NCBI RefSeq assembly: GCF_030272615.1
Contig: NC_081409.1
Coordinates: 241,386,332 to 241,450,331 of the forward strand
DNA: 64,000 nucleotides
From: Cryptomeria japonica
Lineage: Eukaryota; Streptophyta; Pinopsida; Cupressales; Cupressaceae
Direction: 5' to 3'
Part shown: positions 44,801 through 52,350 of the stretch, in pieces
Layout: each line of letters begins with the position of its first letter
Position numbering within the stretch: position 1 is the first letter of the stretch
Translations under genes and position numbers: made by a program
Notes under the pieces: model-generated
What the model was told of the DNA's origin: nothing
The model's input: only the letters and a program-made list of their open reading frames with translations
Database searches by the model: none

Positions 44801-46880
44801 TGTATCTTCTTGGGCTGGCAACTACAAATTTCAAGTGCCATTCCTGTTTGTTGTTGTCTTGTGAAAATTAACATTTGCTGTAAGAAATGATTTTTTCTAT
44901 TTTTATAAGACACCCAACAGGAAAATGGATTGTAACAGAAGAAACTCAAAATGTCTAATATGATGACCACTTCTTATGCTGGTTGTGATTAGTTCAAAGG
45001 TACCAGTTTGTGATATCAAGTACTTCATTAACATAAAATACTTCACTAATGATTTAATGTGGTAAAGCTGTAAAGTTCAATTTGATCATTGTTTACCTGT
45101 TCAAGGCATGTAGTAAATTCAGTCTGCTGATATATCTGTTTTGGTTGTTGACTTCTTATTGGTTTGTCAATATGAGATTGAAAGGTTTTGAGTAAGCCTC
45201 AACATACAAACTTGGTTGCCTTCCCTATCTGTCCACCTATGCTTGAGAGAGGCTAATAAATAAAATATTGAAGTCAAATGAAATTAAATTCCTCAACAAG
45301 GATCTTGATTTGTTCTTTTGGTTTTATATACATATGGAGCAAAATAATCCACTTATATTACTCCATTAACTTGAATTTTGATCCCTCTAAATGTTTGAAC
45401 GTGGTTATTCTGAGCATCATTGAACCCTTCCTTTTGTTAAGGGTTGTTGCATCCACCACTTTTAGCCTCCTTAGAACTTGATACTCAAGTGGCCAACACT
45501 TGCTGTTCTTTCTTGTTCTTCATGCCAAACGGGAAGTCATTTACTAAATGACCTGACACTATATTTCTTAAATTGATTGCTTGGACAATTGACACTTGTA
45601 TGCTGTTCCACACACCATTTTCTACACCATACTTCTTTTTCTTTGTTTTGGCTTTTTACTCCTTGAATATCCTCATCATATGTTTGGGGGACTCAGAGGA
45701 GTCTTTCTCACCCCTGTAGTTCCCTAGCTTTTGTTGCGAGTTGTCATTCCCTTCACTTTCTAAGTTGATTGCTTTGTCATACATATCAGTGTAAGTCATT
45801 AGCAGAACCATTTTTAGCATCATCTTGGATTTTGGTCTAATGCTGCCTTGTAAAAATTCAATAATCATCTTTTCTTTGATCTGTCCACAAGAGGGTTTTC
45901 CAACTTGGAGATCAACTCCTTCGATCTCCCGTTAAATGTGGACAGAACCACCTTTTCCTAGCTTCATGTTATAAATCTCCATGTTTTAGCATCATCTTGA
46001 GTTTCAGTTTAATGCTGTACAAGAAATTCAAAAATCTTTTTTTTTGATCCGTCCATGGGAGGTTTTTCCAACTGGAGACCAATTCCTTCAATCTACCGTT
46101 GTATGTGGATAGAACCACCTTTTCCTTGCTTCATGTTATAAATGCCCACGTCTGTCTCACTGAACACATCTTGGATTTGTCACAATCAACTCCATAGTCT
46201 CCATGTAAGATACTTGCAATACTTCTCAAGGTAATTGGATATGATAGACATCATTCTGATTATTTGTACATTTTCTGTCCAGATTGTAATAAGAATGTTA
46301 CAATTATAGACATTGTCTTTGGTACTCTCCCCCATTGGTGGAGGGCTTGCATTGCTGTCTGGCTCTGACAGTGGGCATGGTTTTGGGTTATCCTCCTTTT
46401 TTGACTCAACAGGCTTTGTAAAGCCTCTCCTTCGCTTCTGGCCTGCCAACCTTGAATCCTCTGATGAAATGATTTCTTTATTGGGCCTTATTTGTTCTGC
46501 AATTCATATTGCACTGCTATAACAATCTTTCCACCAGTTCCAGAATATTTGATATTCAGACTGGTCCTTTTTTCCTCCTTTTAACAAGGTTAAGGAAGCT
46601 GCTTTCTAAATTGTACTATTTATGTTTGCTGTTATATTTAATCCTCCCATCGTATGCATATGTTTTGTTTCATTTGCATTTTACATAAACCTTATTTAGC
46701 AACTATTTTGTTGTTTCTGTATCTCATATTGTTTTATTTTGTTTTCTCATATGTTGTTCTCAAAAGTGCAGTCTAAAATCTTTAATGTTTTTGGAATTCA
46801 TTATTTTGTGTCAGTACATATTTCCAATCTAAAGTGGTGAATTCTTATTTGTGTGTTGCAGGTGGTATTTGACTATGATG
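23713..46880 (+). CDS. Plant PolI-type 5'-3' exonuclease family protein, N-terminal five exons
   Basis: Spliced coding sequence join(23713-23880, 24028-24244, 42706-42785, 44629-44667, 46862-46880), continuing beyond the window. It gives 174 codons plus one base with consistent phases (0,1,0,0,1) and GT-AG at every intron. Residues 1-56 are rich in R, H and S and poor in acids, like an organelle presequence. From about residue 118 comes the exonuclease domain start: LMLIDGTHVVYRAYYK (metal-binding Asp), HADGNGDWVLTIFKA, LELLPSHVAVVFDYDG (second metal-binding Asp). This order is that of the 5'-3' exonuclease domain of bacterial DNA polymerase I, and HADGN-DWVLTIF is typical of the plant organellar versions, which trim flap or primer ends in DNA replication and repair. 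The polymerase domain is not expected in this plant family. Introns are 147, 18,461, 1,843, 2,194 and over 17,120 bp. Confidence 0.85.
24028..24244 (+). CDS. Exonuclease gene, exon 2
   Basis: 217 nt after acceptor ttgacag, ending before donor gtatgt. It encodes a poorly conserved linker and then ARLMLIDGTHVVYRAYYKIM, the first strand and helix of the exonuclease fold with the first acidic metal ligand. It leaves a phase-1 base (G) completed by CA of exon 3. Confidence 0.9.
25300..25864 (-). repeat. Minus-strand LTR relic ending (5' terminus) at 25864
   Basis: Read on the minus strand from 25864 it begins TGTAATGTCCCAGG, the terminal motif of the family. Around 25450 the plus strand reads taggacgaaaaccc, a phrase also present in the LTR relics at 53085 and 59070. 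The other end was not found; the left boundary given is approximate. Confidence 0.5.
25865..25965 (+). repeat. Exon-like segment, copy 1 (pair with 33356-33456)
   Basis: Roughly 100 bp, about 85% identical to 33356-33456: gctgcata(g/a)tg, tttgttggatt, the acceptor-like ccctttgcag, then a stretch readable as FDQYFDGQS and AELATG. It starts immediately after the LTR terminus at 25864. Confidence 0.6.
26427..26621 (+). repeat. 5' LTR of Copia-B
   Basis: 195 bp; matches 31742-31926 (185 bp) with about 15 substitutions by eye and a 10-bp gtcaataat-like insertion near 26459. Ends TTTTCACA directly before the primer-binding site. Confidence 0.9.
26622..26633 (+). promoter_or_regulatory. Primer-binding site of Copia-B
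   Basis: TGGTATCAAAGC directly abuts the LTR; one mismatch to the initiator-tRNA-Met site. Confidence 0.85.
26634..27646 (+). other. 1-kb T-rich leader of Copia-B with repeated tagggttt words
   Basis: An unusually long untranslated leader between the primer-binding site and gag. It is strongly T-rich and contains several (c/t)agggttt words (about 27225, 27280, 27318, 27372, 27392, 27523), the reverse of the plant telo-box AAACCCTA. Its plus-strand open frames (26658-26987, 26870-27319) are composition artefacts. Confidence 0.6.
27647..31747 (+). pseudogene. Copia-B Gag-Pol, broken by stops and frameshifts
   Basis: It starts at the ATG at 27647 (SSKKFNGRNYNSWKQCM). Domains in order: Gag; zinc knuckle CNYCHKFGHMKADC (about 28373-28414); protease WFIDLGASRHFTHH (about 28557), where the catalytic DSG has become DLG; integrase with LVHVDVCGPM, LRSDNGGEF and WAEVVYTAVYLLNR (about 29145-29560); reverse transcriptase with ARLVARGFTQREGIDYEE, YGLKQAPWAWY and YVDDLIIIGN (about 30390-30810); RNase H with GYTNSDWAGS, ALSSTEAKY and LYTDNQGVLKLA. 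It ends at about 31747. At least six frame changes and several stops (for example 27838, 28957, 31409) rule out function. Confidence 0.9.
31742..31926 (+). repeat. 3' LTR of Copia-B
   Basis: 185 bp starting TGTTAGAATG. It is preceded by a polypurine tract AAGGGAGGG (31733-31741) that primes plus-strand synthesis in this family. Confidence 0.9.
31932..32944 (-). repeat. Minus-strand LTR relic with 5' terminus at 32944
   Basis: On the minus strand it begins TGTAATGTCCCCTTTGC at 32944 and carries a ctaggacaaaaaaccct phrase (about 32615-32632 on the plus strand) like related relics. It was probably already in the intron when Copia-B inserted at its left. No coding content; the 82-codon minus frame at 31965-32213 is not supported. 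Confidence 0.45.
32945..33355. other. Intronic DNA, nothing recognised
   Basis: About 410 bp without element termini or coding motifs. Confidence 0.4.
33356..33490 (+). repeat. Exon-like segment, copy 2
   Basis: Second copy of the segment at 25865-25965. After the acceptor-like cccctttgcag (ending 33399) an open stretch reads LDQYFDGQSESYSAALATG. The reading stays open to about 33520. I do not recognise the protein. Confidence 0.5.
33752..35353 (-). repeat. Probable long minus-strand LTR, left part
   Basis: Together with 41879-42038 this looks like one LTR of about 1.75 kb split by the gypsy insertion. On the minus strand it starts at 42038 with TGTTAAAAATTTTGTCATTGATG, a common Copia LTR opening, and ends CCTAACA at 33752. 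It includes a 15-G run (33792-33806) flanked by ggaatactga and tcagtattcc. It also has a (ga)gcacc(a/c)ac(c)c-type short repeat at 33963-34075. No clear target duplication was found, so the left end is uncertain. Confidence 0.4.
33961..34080. repeat. Short interspersed gagcaccaact repeat
   Basis: The words gagcaccaactc, gagcatcaactc, aagcacccactc, aggcaccaaccc and agagcaccaactc recur every 25-35 bp. Degenerate tandem repeat inside the probable minus-strand LTR. Confidence 0.6.
35354..35637 (+). repeat. 5' LTR of the gypsy element
   Basis: 284 bp, TGTTGGCGGTAAT...AGAGGGTAAACA. A TTTTATACC box lies at about 35480-35488. Over the 206 bp shared with the 3' LTR there are six substitutions and no indels by eye (about 3%). 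Confidence 0.93.
35640..35653 (+). promoter_or_regulatory. Primer-binding site, tRNA-Asp type
   Basis: TGGCGCCGTTGCCG follows the LTR after two bases. It matches the site used by Athila-like elements, complementary to the 3' end of tRNA-Asp. Confidence 0.85.
35698..36051 (+). CDS. Small intact ORF ahead of gag in the gypsy element
   Basis: 117 codons from ATG at 35698 to TGA, undamaged although the rest of the element has many stops. The product is acidic at the start (DEELEELFEGELA) and charged and Arg/Glu-rich at the end (NRREDTYRENRRQQ). It starts 45 bp after the primer-binding site and is in a different frame from gag. I recognise no domain. It may be a leader ORF or the true N-terminus of Gag shifted out of frame. 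Confidence 0.45.
   Translation: MGQQLAEGTSSNPDEELEELFEGELALTKDFSRILQVAIETHVQREATTEDVLEDAVWSVLGVSSTVNWLMSNLPNLLAQAFLALQNRREDTYRENRRQQILREFHERQEEERNETD
36207..37962 (+). pseudogene. Gypsy Gag with two zinc knuckles, decayed
   Basis: It reads from ATG 36207 in one frame with stops TAG 36627, TAG 37116, TGA 37617 and TAG 37716. A Gly/Ser-rich linker (about 36640-36750) precedes the retrotransposon Gag domain (WVVQFPATLRGVAIDWYSD, FEKEFRLLRDD, about 36880-37110). Basic and acidic runs follow (RKKKDRSSGEEDSSDGSS). Then comes a first zinc knuckle CRACN-WGHFA at 37700, where CAG has become TAG, a frame change near 37730, and a second knuckle CRWCVPGDHDETNC at about 37765-37806. Two knuckles are typical of this relative group. 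Confidence 0.85.
38040..38590 (+). pseudogene. Gypsy aspartic protease, decayed
   Basis: The frame at 38235-38534 gives KDTIVDEGLGVNVLPKDTW, then VGADRHDIKPLG and VVIPLKKKGYDVILGRGWL. This is the retropepsin layout of Athila/Tat elements, which have VD(G/S)GSGVN at the active site; here the motif is DEG. A TAG at 38532 (probably from a TGG in HDW) closes it. The frame then shifts into that of pol. Confidence 0.75.
38590..41675 (+). pseudogene. Gypsy RT-RNase H-integrase polyprotein, decayed
   Basis: One frame from about 38590 to 41400 with stops at 38765, 38843, 38996, 39557, 40208, 40388, 40580, 40877 and 41303 (all TAG) and 40949 (TAA). RT: ICVDFQCLNAVTIKDPFPIP, FLDGFSGYNRI, MSFGLSNAPTTF and FLDDWSIFS (39310-39640). 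RNase H: FHVQVDASNYAIGATL and STTEREAL (40040-40195). Integrase: zinc-binding HEWPAGGH...CDTCQ (40675-40800), core GLDFIGPL and LTSDRGGHF (D and D) (40882-41090). A frame change near 41340 leads to the C-terminal KFKVRWLRPYKVREV domain. Translation is cut where the 3' LTR begins, by deletion. Confidence 0.9.
41668..41873 (+). repeat. Truncated 3' LTR of the gypsy element
   Basis: 206 bp matching 35432-35637. The first 78 bp of the LTR, the polypurine tract and the stop of pol are missing; the junction lies at a GATGG shared by integrase end and LTR. Confidence 0.9.
41879..42038 (-). repeat. Right part of the interrupted minus-strand LTR, with CAGCT repeats
   Basis: The interval 41889-42002 is built from repeated cagct(c/g)aa and cagctga words, about ten in 115 bp. 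It is followed by gacatcaatgacaaaattt, the complement of a common Copia LTR start. It joins with 33752-35353 across the gypsy insertion. Confidence 0.5.
42706..42785 (+). CDS. Exonuclease gene, exon 3
   Basis: 80 nt, acceptor tacaaag and donor gtaagt. With the G carried from exon 2 it reads ANLRHGGLQHADGNGDWVLT and then IFKAISI. The HADGN.DWVLTIF block is conserved in plant 5'-3' exonuclease family proteins. Confidence 0.92.
42786..44628 (+). other. Intron 3 of the exonuclease gene
   Basis: 1,843 bp, donor gtaagt, acceptor gttgcag. No intact element. A GC-rich phrase at 43621-43647 (ggggtctgggggtggcagcccc) resembles the GC block in the Copia LTRs at 11067 and 15620. Confidence 0.8.
44629..44667 (+). 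CDS. Exonuclease gene, exon 4 (39 nt)
   Basis: Thirteen codons, IVEMLELLPSHVA, between ttgcag and gtaaat, phase 0 on both sides. The LPSHVAVVFD block is completed by exon 5. Confidence 0.9.
45650..46450 (-). pseudogene. Gypsy gag relic, antisense in intron 4
   Basis: The minus strand gives an N-terminal piece with PKPCPLSEPDSNASPPP (46449-46310) and, at 45868-45656, a piece containing AINLESEGNDNSQQK and RGEKDSSES. The latter parallels AADLESEGKASRKKK-like and SSGEEDSS in the gag of the gypsy element at 35354-41873, so they are related families. Between them an internal duplication is present. No pol is seen. Confidence 0.65.
45817..46145. repeat. Tandem duplication of about 165 bp within the gag relic
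   Basis: Two copies: about 45817-45981 and 45982-46145. Both hold taatgctg, gatc(t/c)gtcca, ggttttccaac, ggagatcaa-like or ggagaccaa-like, and accaccttttcct followed by ttcatgttataaat. They are roughly 85% alike. Confidence 0.7.
46862..46880 (+). CDS. Exonuclease gene, exon 5 (19-nt microexon)
   Basis: GTGGTATTTGACTATGATG between ttgcag and gtgagc reads VVFDYD plus one base of the next codon (Gly expected). VVFD.DG holds a metal-binding aspartate of the exonuclease fold. The next exon was looked for to 64000 and not found. Confidence 0.85.
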
Positions 46881-47159
46881 GTGAGCTCCAACTTTTTGGC
46901 TTCGATATTGTTGGTGCTTGTTCCTGTTAGCGACATGTTATAGTTCCTTGCCCTTTATTTGAATGTTTTATGTTATTTTCTTTCTTTCAAGATCAAAATT
47001 ATAATACTTGAGAAAGTGATTGTTGTGTTACTTTGTTAGGAACTTCTGAGTCTGCTTTGTGATAGTAGTCATCATCTTGAAAAATAAAAATGATTTATAT
47101 GTGTATATTGTGCATACCATACCAATTAATCAAATTTCAGAAAACTAAGAAGATTGTTT

Positions 47160-47921
47160 TGTTAGGACTAGAAGACTAGGTGTTATTGTATGCCTTAGTT
47201 TCACGAATGGGAGCAATTATTTAATGCTAGTAAAATTATAAATTATATGAAAACATGAAAAAGGGCACCCCACTTGTAAGAAGTTATTGAGTAGAGGGTT
47301 ATCAGGTGGACGATGACTAGTATCTTTGATTGGTTATATAGAGTCTTGTGTAAGCATAATTATTGTATCACGTTGGAGTGCTTGGGAATAACAATTGGAA
47401 CCCTTAGTCATAGGGGTAAAATTGGTCAATTAGGAGTTACATTCTTATTGTGGAGTAACTCCCAAAGGTCTAGTGCATGGTTTTGACTTAGACCACTTTG
47501 TCTTGATTTGGTCATGGTTTTGAGCCCATGGTCATGGAAAACCATTCTTGGTTTCTTGGGTCTTCTTAGCTTCTATATATGGGGTTCGAGATAAAGATAT
47601 TATTGCAATTTTAATGTAGGTTTATGCTGTTCCATTTCCTCCAATTTTAGACTGTATACCCCATTGAAACATGGAGACCTTGATATTGTATGTAACCTTT
47701 GTTGCTGATTAATACATTAGGTGTGGTACTTTGGGGGTTGGGATTTTCTCTCATGAGGGTTTTCTCAAGGTACATTTTGTTGTGGTGGTTTTTATTTTCT
47801 TTTACTTCTATTCTGTTCTTATTCTGTGTGCTGTTACTATGCCAAAAATCTAGATTTGAAAATTTGAAACATTTTTCTCATAGGATTAAGTAAGATTTGG
47901 TGTATATTATATTTCCTTTCA
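47160..47921 (+). repeat. 5' LTR of Copia-C
   Basis: Starts TGTTAGGACTAGAAG, ends CCTTTCA. Shared landmarks with the 3' copy: tagagggtta(t/c)(c/t)aggtgga, gttggagtgcttggga, tgtaacctttgttgctgatta, and ctcataggattaagta(a/g)gattt. Confidence 0.85.
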
Positions 47922-47923
47922 CT

Positions 47924-47935
47924 TAGTATCAATGC
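47924..47935 (+). promoter_or_regulatory. Primer-binding site of Copia-C, mutated
   Basis: TAGTATCAATGC differs at two positions from TGGTATCAGAGC. Confidence 0.6.
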
Positions 47936-48038
47936 TTGGCCAACTTGGTAGATTTGTGGGAGGAGTAGGGCTGTTCTTTGTATTAATCCTTGTTCAAGTG
48001 GGAGTTTTGCAATTGGTCTTGAGTTTCAGTAAATAGAT

Positions 48039-48997
48039 ATGACAAGGACTTCTAGAATGGAGGTGGTGAAGTTTAATGAAAGAAACTTTGAGTTTTGGAA
48101 GCACAAGATGGAGGATTTGGTAGTGATTGACAAAAAAGCATGGAGCCTTGTTGGCTTTGTCTTGTATATTCAATTCTCTTGAATGCATGGAGAGAAACCA
48201 CCACTGAGATCCTCTAGAAGAAGTTAGGGAAGTTGTACTAGATAAAGTCCCTTGTTAACTAGCTCTTTCTATGGAAGAAGCTTTACTCCTTGAGGATGAG
48301 TAATTGAGACTTTATGATGGAGCATCTTAATGCCTTTAACAATGTGACGAGCCAATCAGCATTTGTGGATGTGAAAATGGACAAGTAGGATCAATGCATT
48401 ACTCTTCTATGTTCCTTTCTTGATTCACTGGATAACTTGGTAATGGCAATCAATAGCACCATCTCAAAGCTAAAGCTTAATGAGTTGGTGGGTGTATTAC
48501 TCTATGAGAAGAGGTGAAAAATATCATAATTTGCCAAAGATGCTTTGATTGTTAGAGGTTGTGTGAAGGACAAGAGTAAGGAACTGAGGTAAAATGTTGG
48601 AATTGAAGCAAGATTAGGCATAACAAGAAGGATTGCAAGGAAAATAAGGCAAAGGAGTGTGATTACAATTCTAATCCAATAATTGCTGATGACTATTGGG
48701 GTGATGCCTTTATGTTAGTCTTTACTACACATGCAAATGAGGGTGCACGGATAATTGATTTTTGGAGGCTTATTTCACATAATTCACATTAGGGAGTGGT
48801 TCTTATATTTTTAGAGCTTTACTGGTGGACAAGTGTACTTGGTAGATAATTCTTGTCCCAAAATCATTGATCAAGGCAAAATCATGCTCGACAATGGAGA
48901 TGGGAGGACCAAAATTCTCTCCAACGTTCTTCACATTTTGAGTTTGATGAGAAACCTAATTTCTATAAGCAATTTCACTAATGTTGGTGTGTAGGTG
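48039..48997 (+). pseudogene. Copia-C Gag and start of protease
   Basis: From ATG 48039 it reads SRMEVVKFNERNFEFWKHKM, the standard Copia Gag start. Then come FMMEHLNAFNNVTSQSAFVD, DSLDNLVMAINS, a damaged zinc knuckle near 48595-48640, and a damaged protease (ARIIDFW... at about 48750). Multiple stops. The frame is cut at 48997 by the 2.6-kb insertion. Confidence 0.8.
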
Positions 48998-51615
48998 TGT
49001 TGACGTGGTTAAATTTGTATTACTACAACTCCCTCCGGTCAACGCAGAATAGAATATTCTTGCTTAGTAATCCCTAATGCTGTTTTAGTTGATCAAAGGG
49101 GACAACCTCAAGGTTCCAAATGTCAGGTCATGACTGTGGGATAGCTCAACGGTTTGATGTGTTTTGCTGGAAACACAAGGGGACTTATGTTTGCAACAAG
49201 CTGGTTCGCATCTAACGATGCTGCTGTTCTCATGTTGGGAAAATAAACAACAAAATAGATAGGGTTTAGGAGACCTAAGGACAATGATGATAACAACTAA
49301 TGCAACGGGTAGACAGATTTCGATAAACTAGTTCTTGTTTCGCTAGAGACATCCTCACAACAAGACAAGAACAGTGCAAGCTCTAAAGGATAAATGGATT
49401 TTCAAACTATGGGGATTCATCTAGGCACCCAATTCTGGCGCAACCTAAAACGAATACCTACAGTTGAACTAAGCACAATTTTGGGTTCAGGCTAACCATG
49501 CACAGTGACCTACAATCAATAGGTCCCCAATGATATGAACTTGAAATGCATCAATACCCCCCACATTTCGTCATTGAAATCATTGAACTCTACTTCTAAC
49601 TAACCAACTGAAGGGAAACCATGTAAACAAAAGAAAACAAAGACAACAAACACCATATTTCAATGTTCATATATTTGCTTCAAACTGCTATTACAACAAT
49701 TTCTTCAGCAGTTCTATGGTACTCCTAATCTGAAAAAACTACATCTAATTACTAAAATATAACTAATTCTAACCTTTAAGAGTCTAAAAATCTAACTTGT
49801 TCTAACCCTTTACAATGAGAGGCATCCTGCCTTTTATAGATTTTACAAATTGAATCAAAGGCCAGGATGAACAACATCCAAGGACCTTGATCTGCCCTCT
49901 AGAACTTGGCAGCTTTAACCCATGCCTATTAACTCTTCAGTTGTCCTCCCAACCACCTTTCCAGCTACCGACCACTGTTTGGCATTAATTCAGGTCAATC
50001 TAGTAGTTGGAAATAACTGTCTTGTGTCCCTCTGTTTTAAAATGTCTTGAATGGGGCCCACCGACAGTTTTTTACATTAAACAATTTCAGTTTTTTAAAT
50101 TGATTTTTTGGAATTAATTCCAGTTGTGTGTTTCTGAGAATGCATATTTGTAGCATTCTGTGTGCTCTTTTGTCTTCAATCTTGCTCGTTTTACACTTTA
50201 CGATGCGTTCTTCATTGGCAATGCCTGGTACTGTCGTTTTGATCTTGTGCTTCTGCATCCTTGCTCTTTAGGCTTTGATTGCGATTGGGTCTCCGATTTG
50301 AGCTTCAGGTCGACGTCGTCGATCTACAAATTAAGTAAATCAATTTAACAAATATTAAATTCTAGGGCAACGTCGGGCCTTGTTTTGGTGAAGACGAAAG
50401 ATGATTACTTTTAAAACAATACAAATCTCCTTTTGTGAAATTAGGGTTTTAAAATGCGACTTTTTAAACAAATATGCCAAGATTTGTTTTAAACGTCCCT
50501 TGTTGAAGCAAACTCGGTCTTTTAATTAAAAAAATGTGATTTAGTGCTCTTTAGTGAAATTAGGCATTTATCTTAAAATGAGCAAGCCTTTTGCATCTTG
50601 CAAAACTTTGCTAAATGCCGAATTTGTTGAATGATTCACCCTTTGCCTTTGGTTATAAAATTCTGACTCTTGGGCTTGAATGTGCGAATTTGGTTTGCCT
50701 TAAACGCCTATGCTTTTGGAAATTTGGCCACCTTGGCCAAAGTGAAACTCGGCCAATTTGATTACTATGCACGAGTTTAGGTTGGCAACTTTCAAACTCT
50801 AAAGCACCCTTCTCCTAAGTTGTAAATTCGGTCACTTTGCCTAGAATGGGTGACTTTATCTTAAACCCCCCTTTCACTTGAAATTAAACTCGGGTTTTGT
50901 AATGAAAAAGTGCGAGCTTATCTTAGAGGACTCCTTGGTTTTAAATGCCCCAAAAATAAATGAAATTCGGGCATTTTAATTAGAATGGGTGACTTCTTCT
51001 GCTACGAATTCGCATATAAAATGGGTGATTTTTTGTCTGACCTCGCAACTTCGTATTTGATGGTTTTTGAGAAACTTCAGCCCAATGAAGAACATTGCAC
51101 GATTTTTGGTGTTTGCATGCCCTCTGATAAAAAACGAATTTCGGGTTTTAGGGGCAAATCGCGTGACTTCCCCATGACTTGCAAAACAACATAAAAATGC
51201 CAAAATTTGGTTTTGAATGCTCATTGCTAGAACTTCGGGCCTTACTGGTAAATTGTGATTAAACAATTTTTAAGCCCCCTTCTGTCAAACTCGGGATTTT
51301 GATAAAAATATGTGCGATTTTAGTTCCTTTTGCCTCGGCCCTTTTGGGCGATTTGTGCAATTCTCCAGAAGGTGTTTTTGACTTGTGTGCGATTTTGCTT
51401 TCTCTCAGCCCTTCACCTAGTGAATTCAGGATTTAGTCCGGCTTTTTGAGGGCGTTTGCAGAGGCTATTGGCACAAAGACCTCATTTTGCTGAGTGTTTC
51501 TTTTTGCGGGACATTTCCATGAAATGGAGGGGTTCTCTTTCATTTAGGCAGGCAAAAGGGCAACAACGGGGGTCCCCTGTCAAAAGTATGGTGTGTGTGT
51601 GCATTATGCACAACA
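48998..51615. mobile_element. 2.6-kb non-coding insertion with 5-bp TSD
   Basis: It starts TGTTGACGTGG and ends GCACAACA, flanked by exact AGGTG (48993-48997 and 51616-51620). Joining the flanks restores the Copia-C protease-integrase region. Near the left end (49155-49190) it shares gatgtg(a)ttttgctggaa and acacaaggggactta with the arms of the element at 19001-20757. The two ends are neither long inverted nor direct repeats of each other. No coding domain is recognised, so its class is unclear. Confidence 0.75.
50380..51440. repeat. Degenerate short-word repeat region in the 2.6-kb insertion
   Basis: Words such as aa(a/t)tcggg, gtgcga(t/g)tt, ttaaatgcc and atgggtgac recur every 50-90 bp over about 1 kb with no fixed period. 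Open frames here (50976-51266, 51456-51758) arise from it and from the flanking Copia. Confidence 0.5.
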
Positions 51616-52350
51616 AGGTGGTTTTCAACAAAGATAGATGTAAGATGGTGAGTGGGGCCATGATCATGGCTAAGGGATTTTATTTTGGTACTCTATTTTT
51701 TTTAGATGATAGAGCCATGAAATGTGATGGTTCTAATATTTCCAAGTTAAGGAATTAGAAGTTTCCTGTGCAAAATACCATGAATGTGCTAAGGGCATTG
51801 AAATATTAAAACTTAGAAGGGCTAATTGATCGTTCACTTGATTTTGATTTTTGTGAATATTGTGTAAATAGAAAATAGAATTGGGTTAAGTTTTATTTGA
51901 GTTTTGCTAGATCTGTAGGGATTGTAGATGTGATTGATAGTGAAATCCTTACAATATGTATCTTTTATTAACGACTTGTTGATGTAATTATGCCTACTTT
52001 TCTTTAGGCCCAAATCTAAGGTCTTTTCAATCAAGGAGTTCAATTCTCTTGTTGAAACCATATAGAGAAAAGGATTGACCATGACACTAATGAAGAAAGC
52101 TAAGAGCATGTTCAATGGAGTTGGTTTAGAACAAAAATTTTGGGAAAAAGTTGTGAGCATAGCTTGTTACCTAATTAATAAGTCTTCTATTTAAGCTCTT
52201 ATGGAAATAATCTTTGAGGAGGCTTGGTTAAAAATAAGCCTCCATAGTAGCATATTATGATTTTTGATTGTGAGGCATATGTACATACAGATAAGGAGAA
52301 GAGATCAAAATCGAAGTTAAAGCAAAGAAGTACCTTCATTGGGTATCTTT
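51616..52350 (+). pseudogene. Copia-C integrase region, first part
   Basis: The frame resumes with VFNKDRCKMVSGAMIMAKG, the stretch between protease and integrase. A worn GAG-pre-integrase and integrase follow (DFCEYCVNRK; later CEAYVHTDKEKRSK and STFIGYL at about 52272-52350). It is interrupted in STFIGY by an LTR terminus. Confidence 0.75.

Larger units (their letters stand above)
44668..46861 (+). other. Intron 4 of the exonuclease gene
   Basis: 2,194 bp, donor gtaaat, acceptor gttgcag. It holds an antisense gypsy gag relic (45650-46450). Confidence 0.8.
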
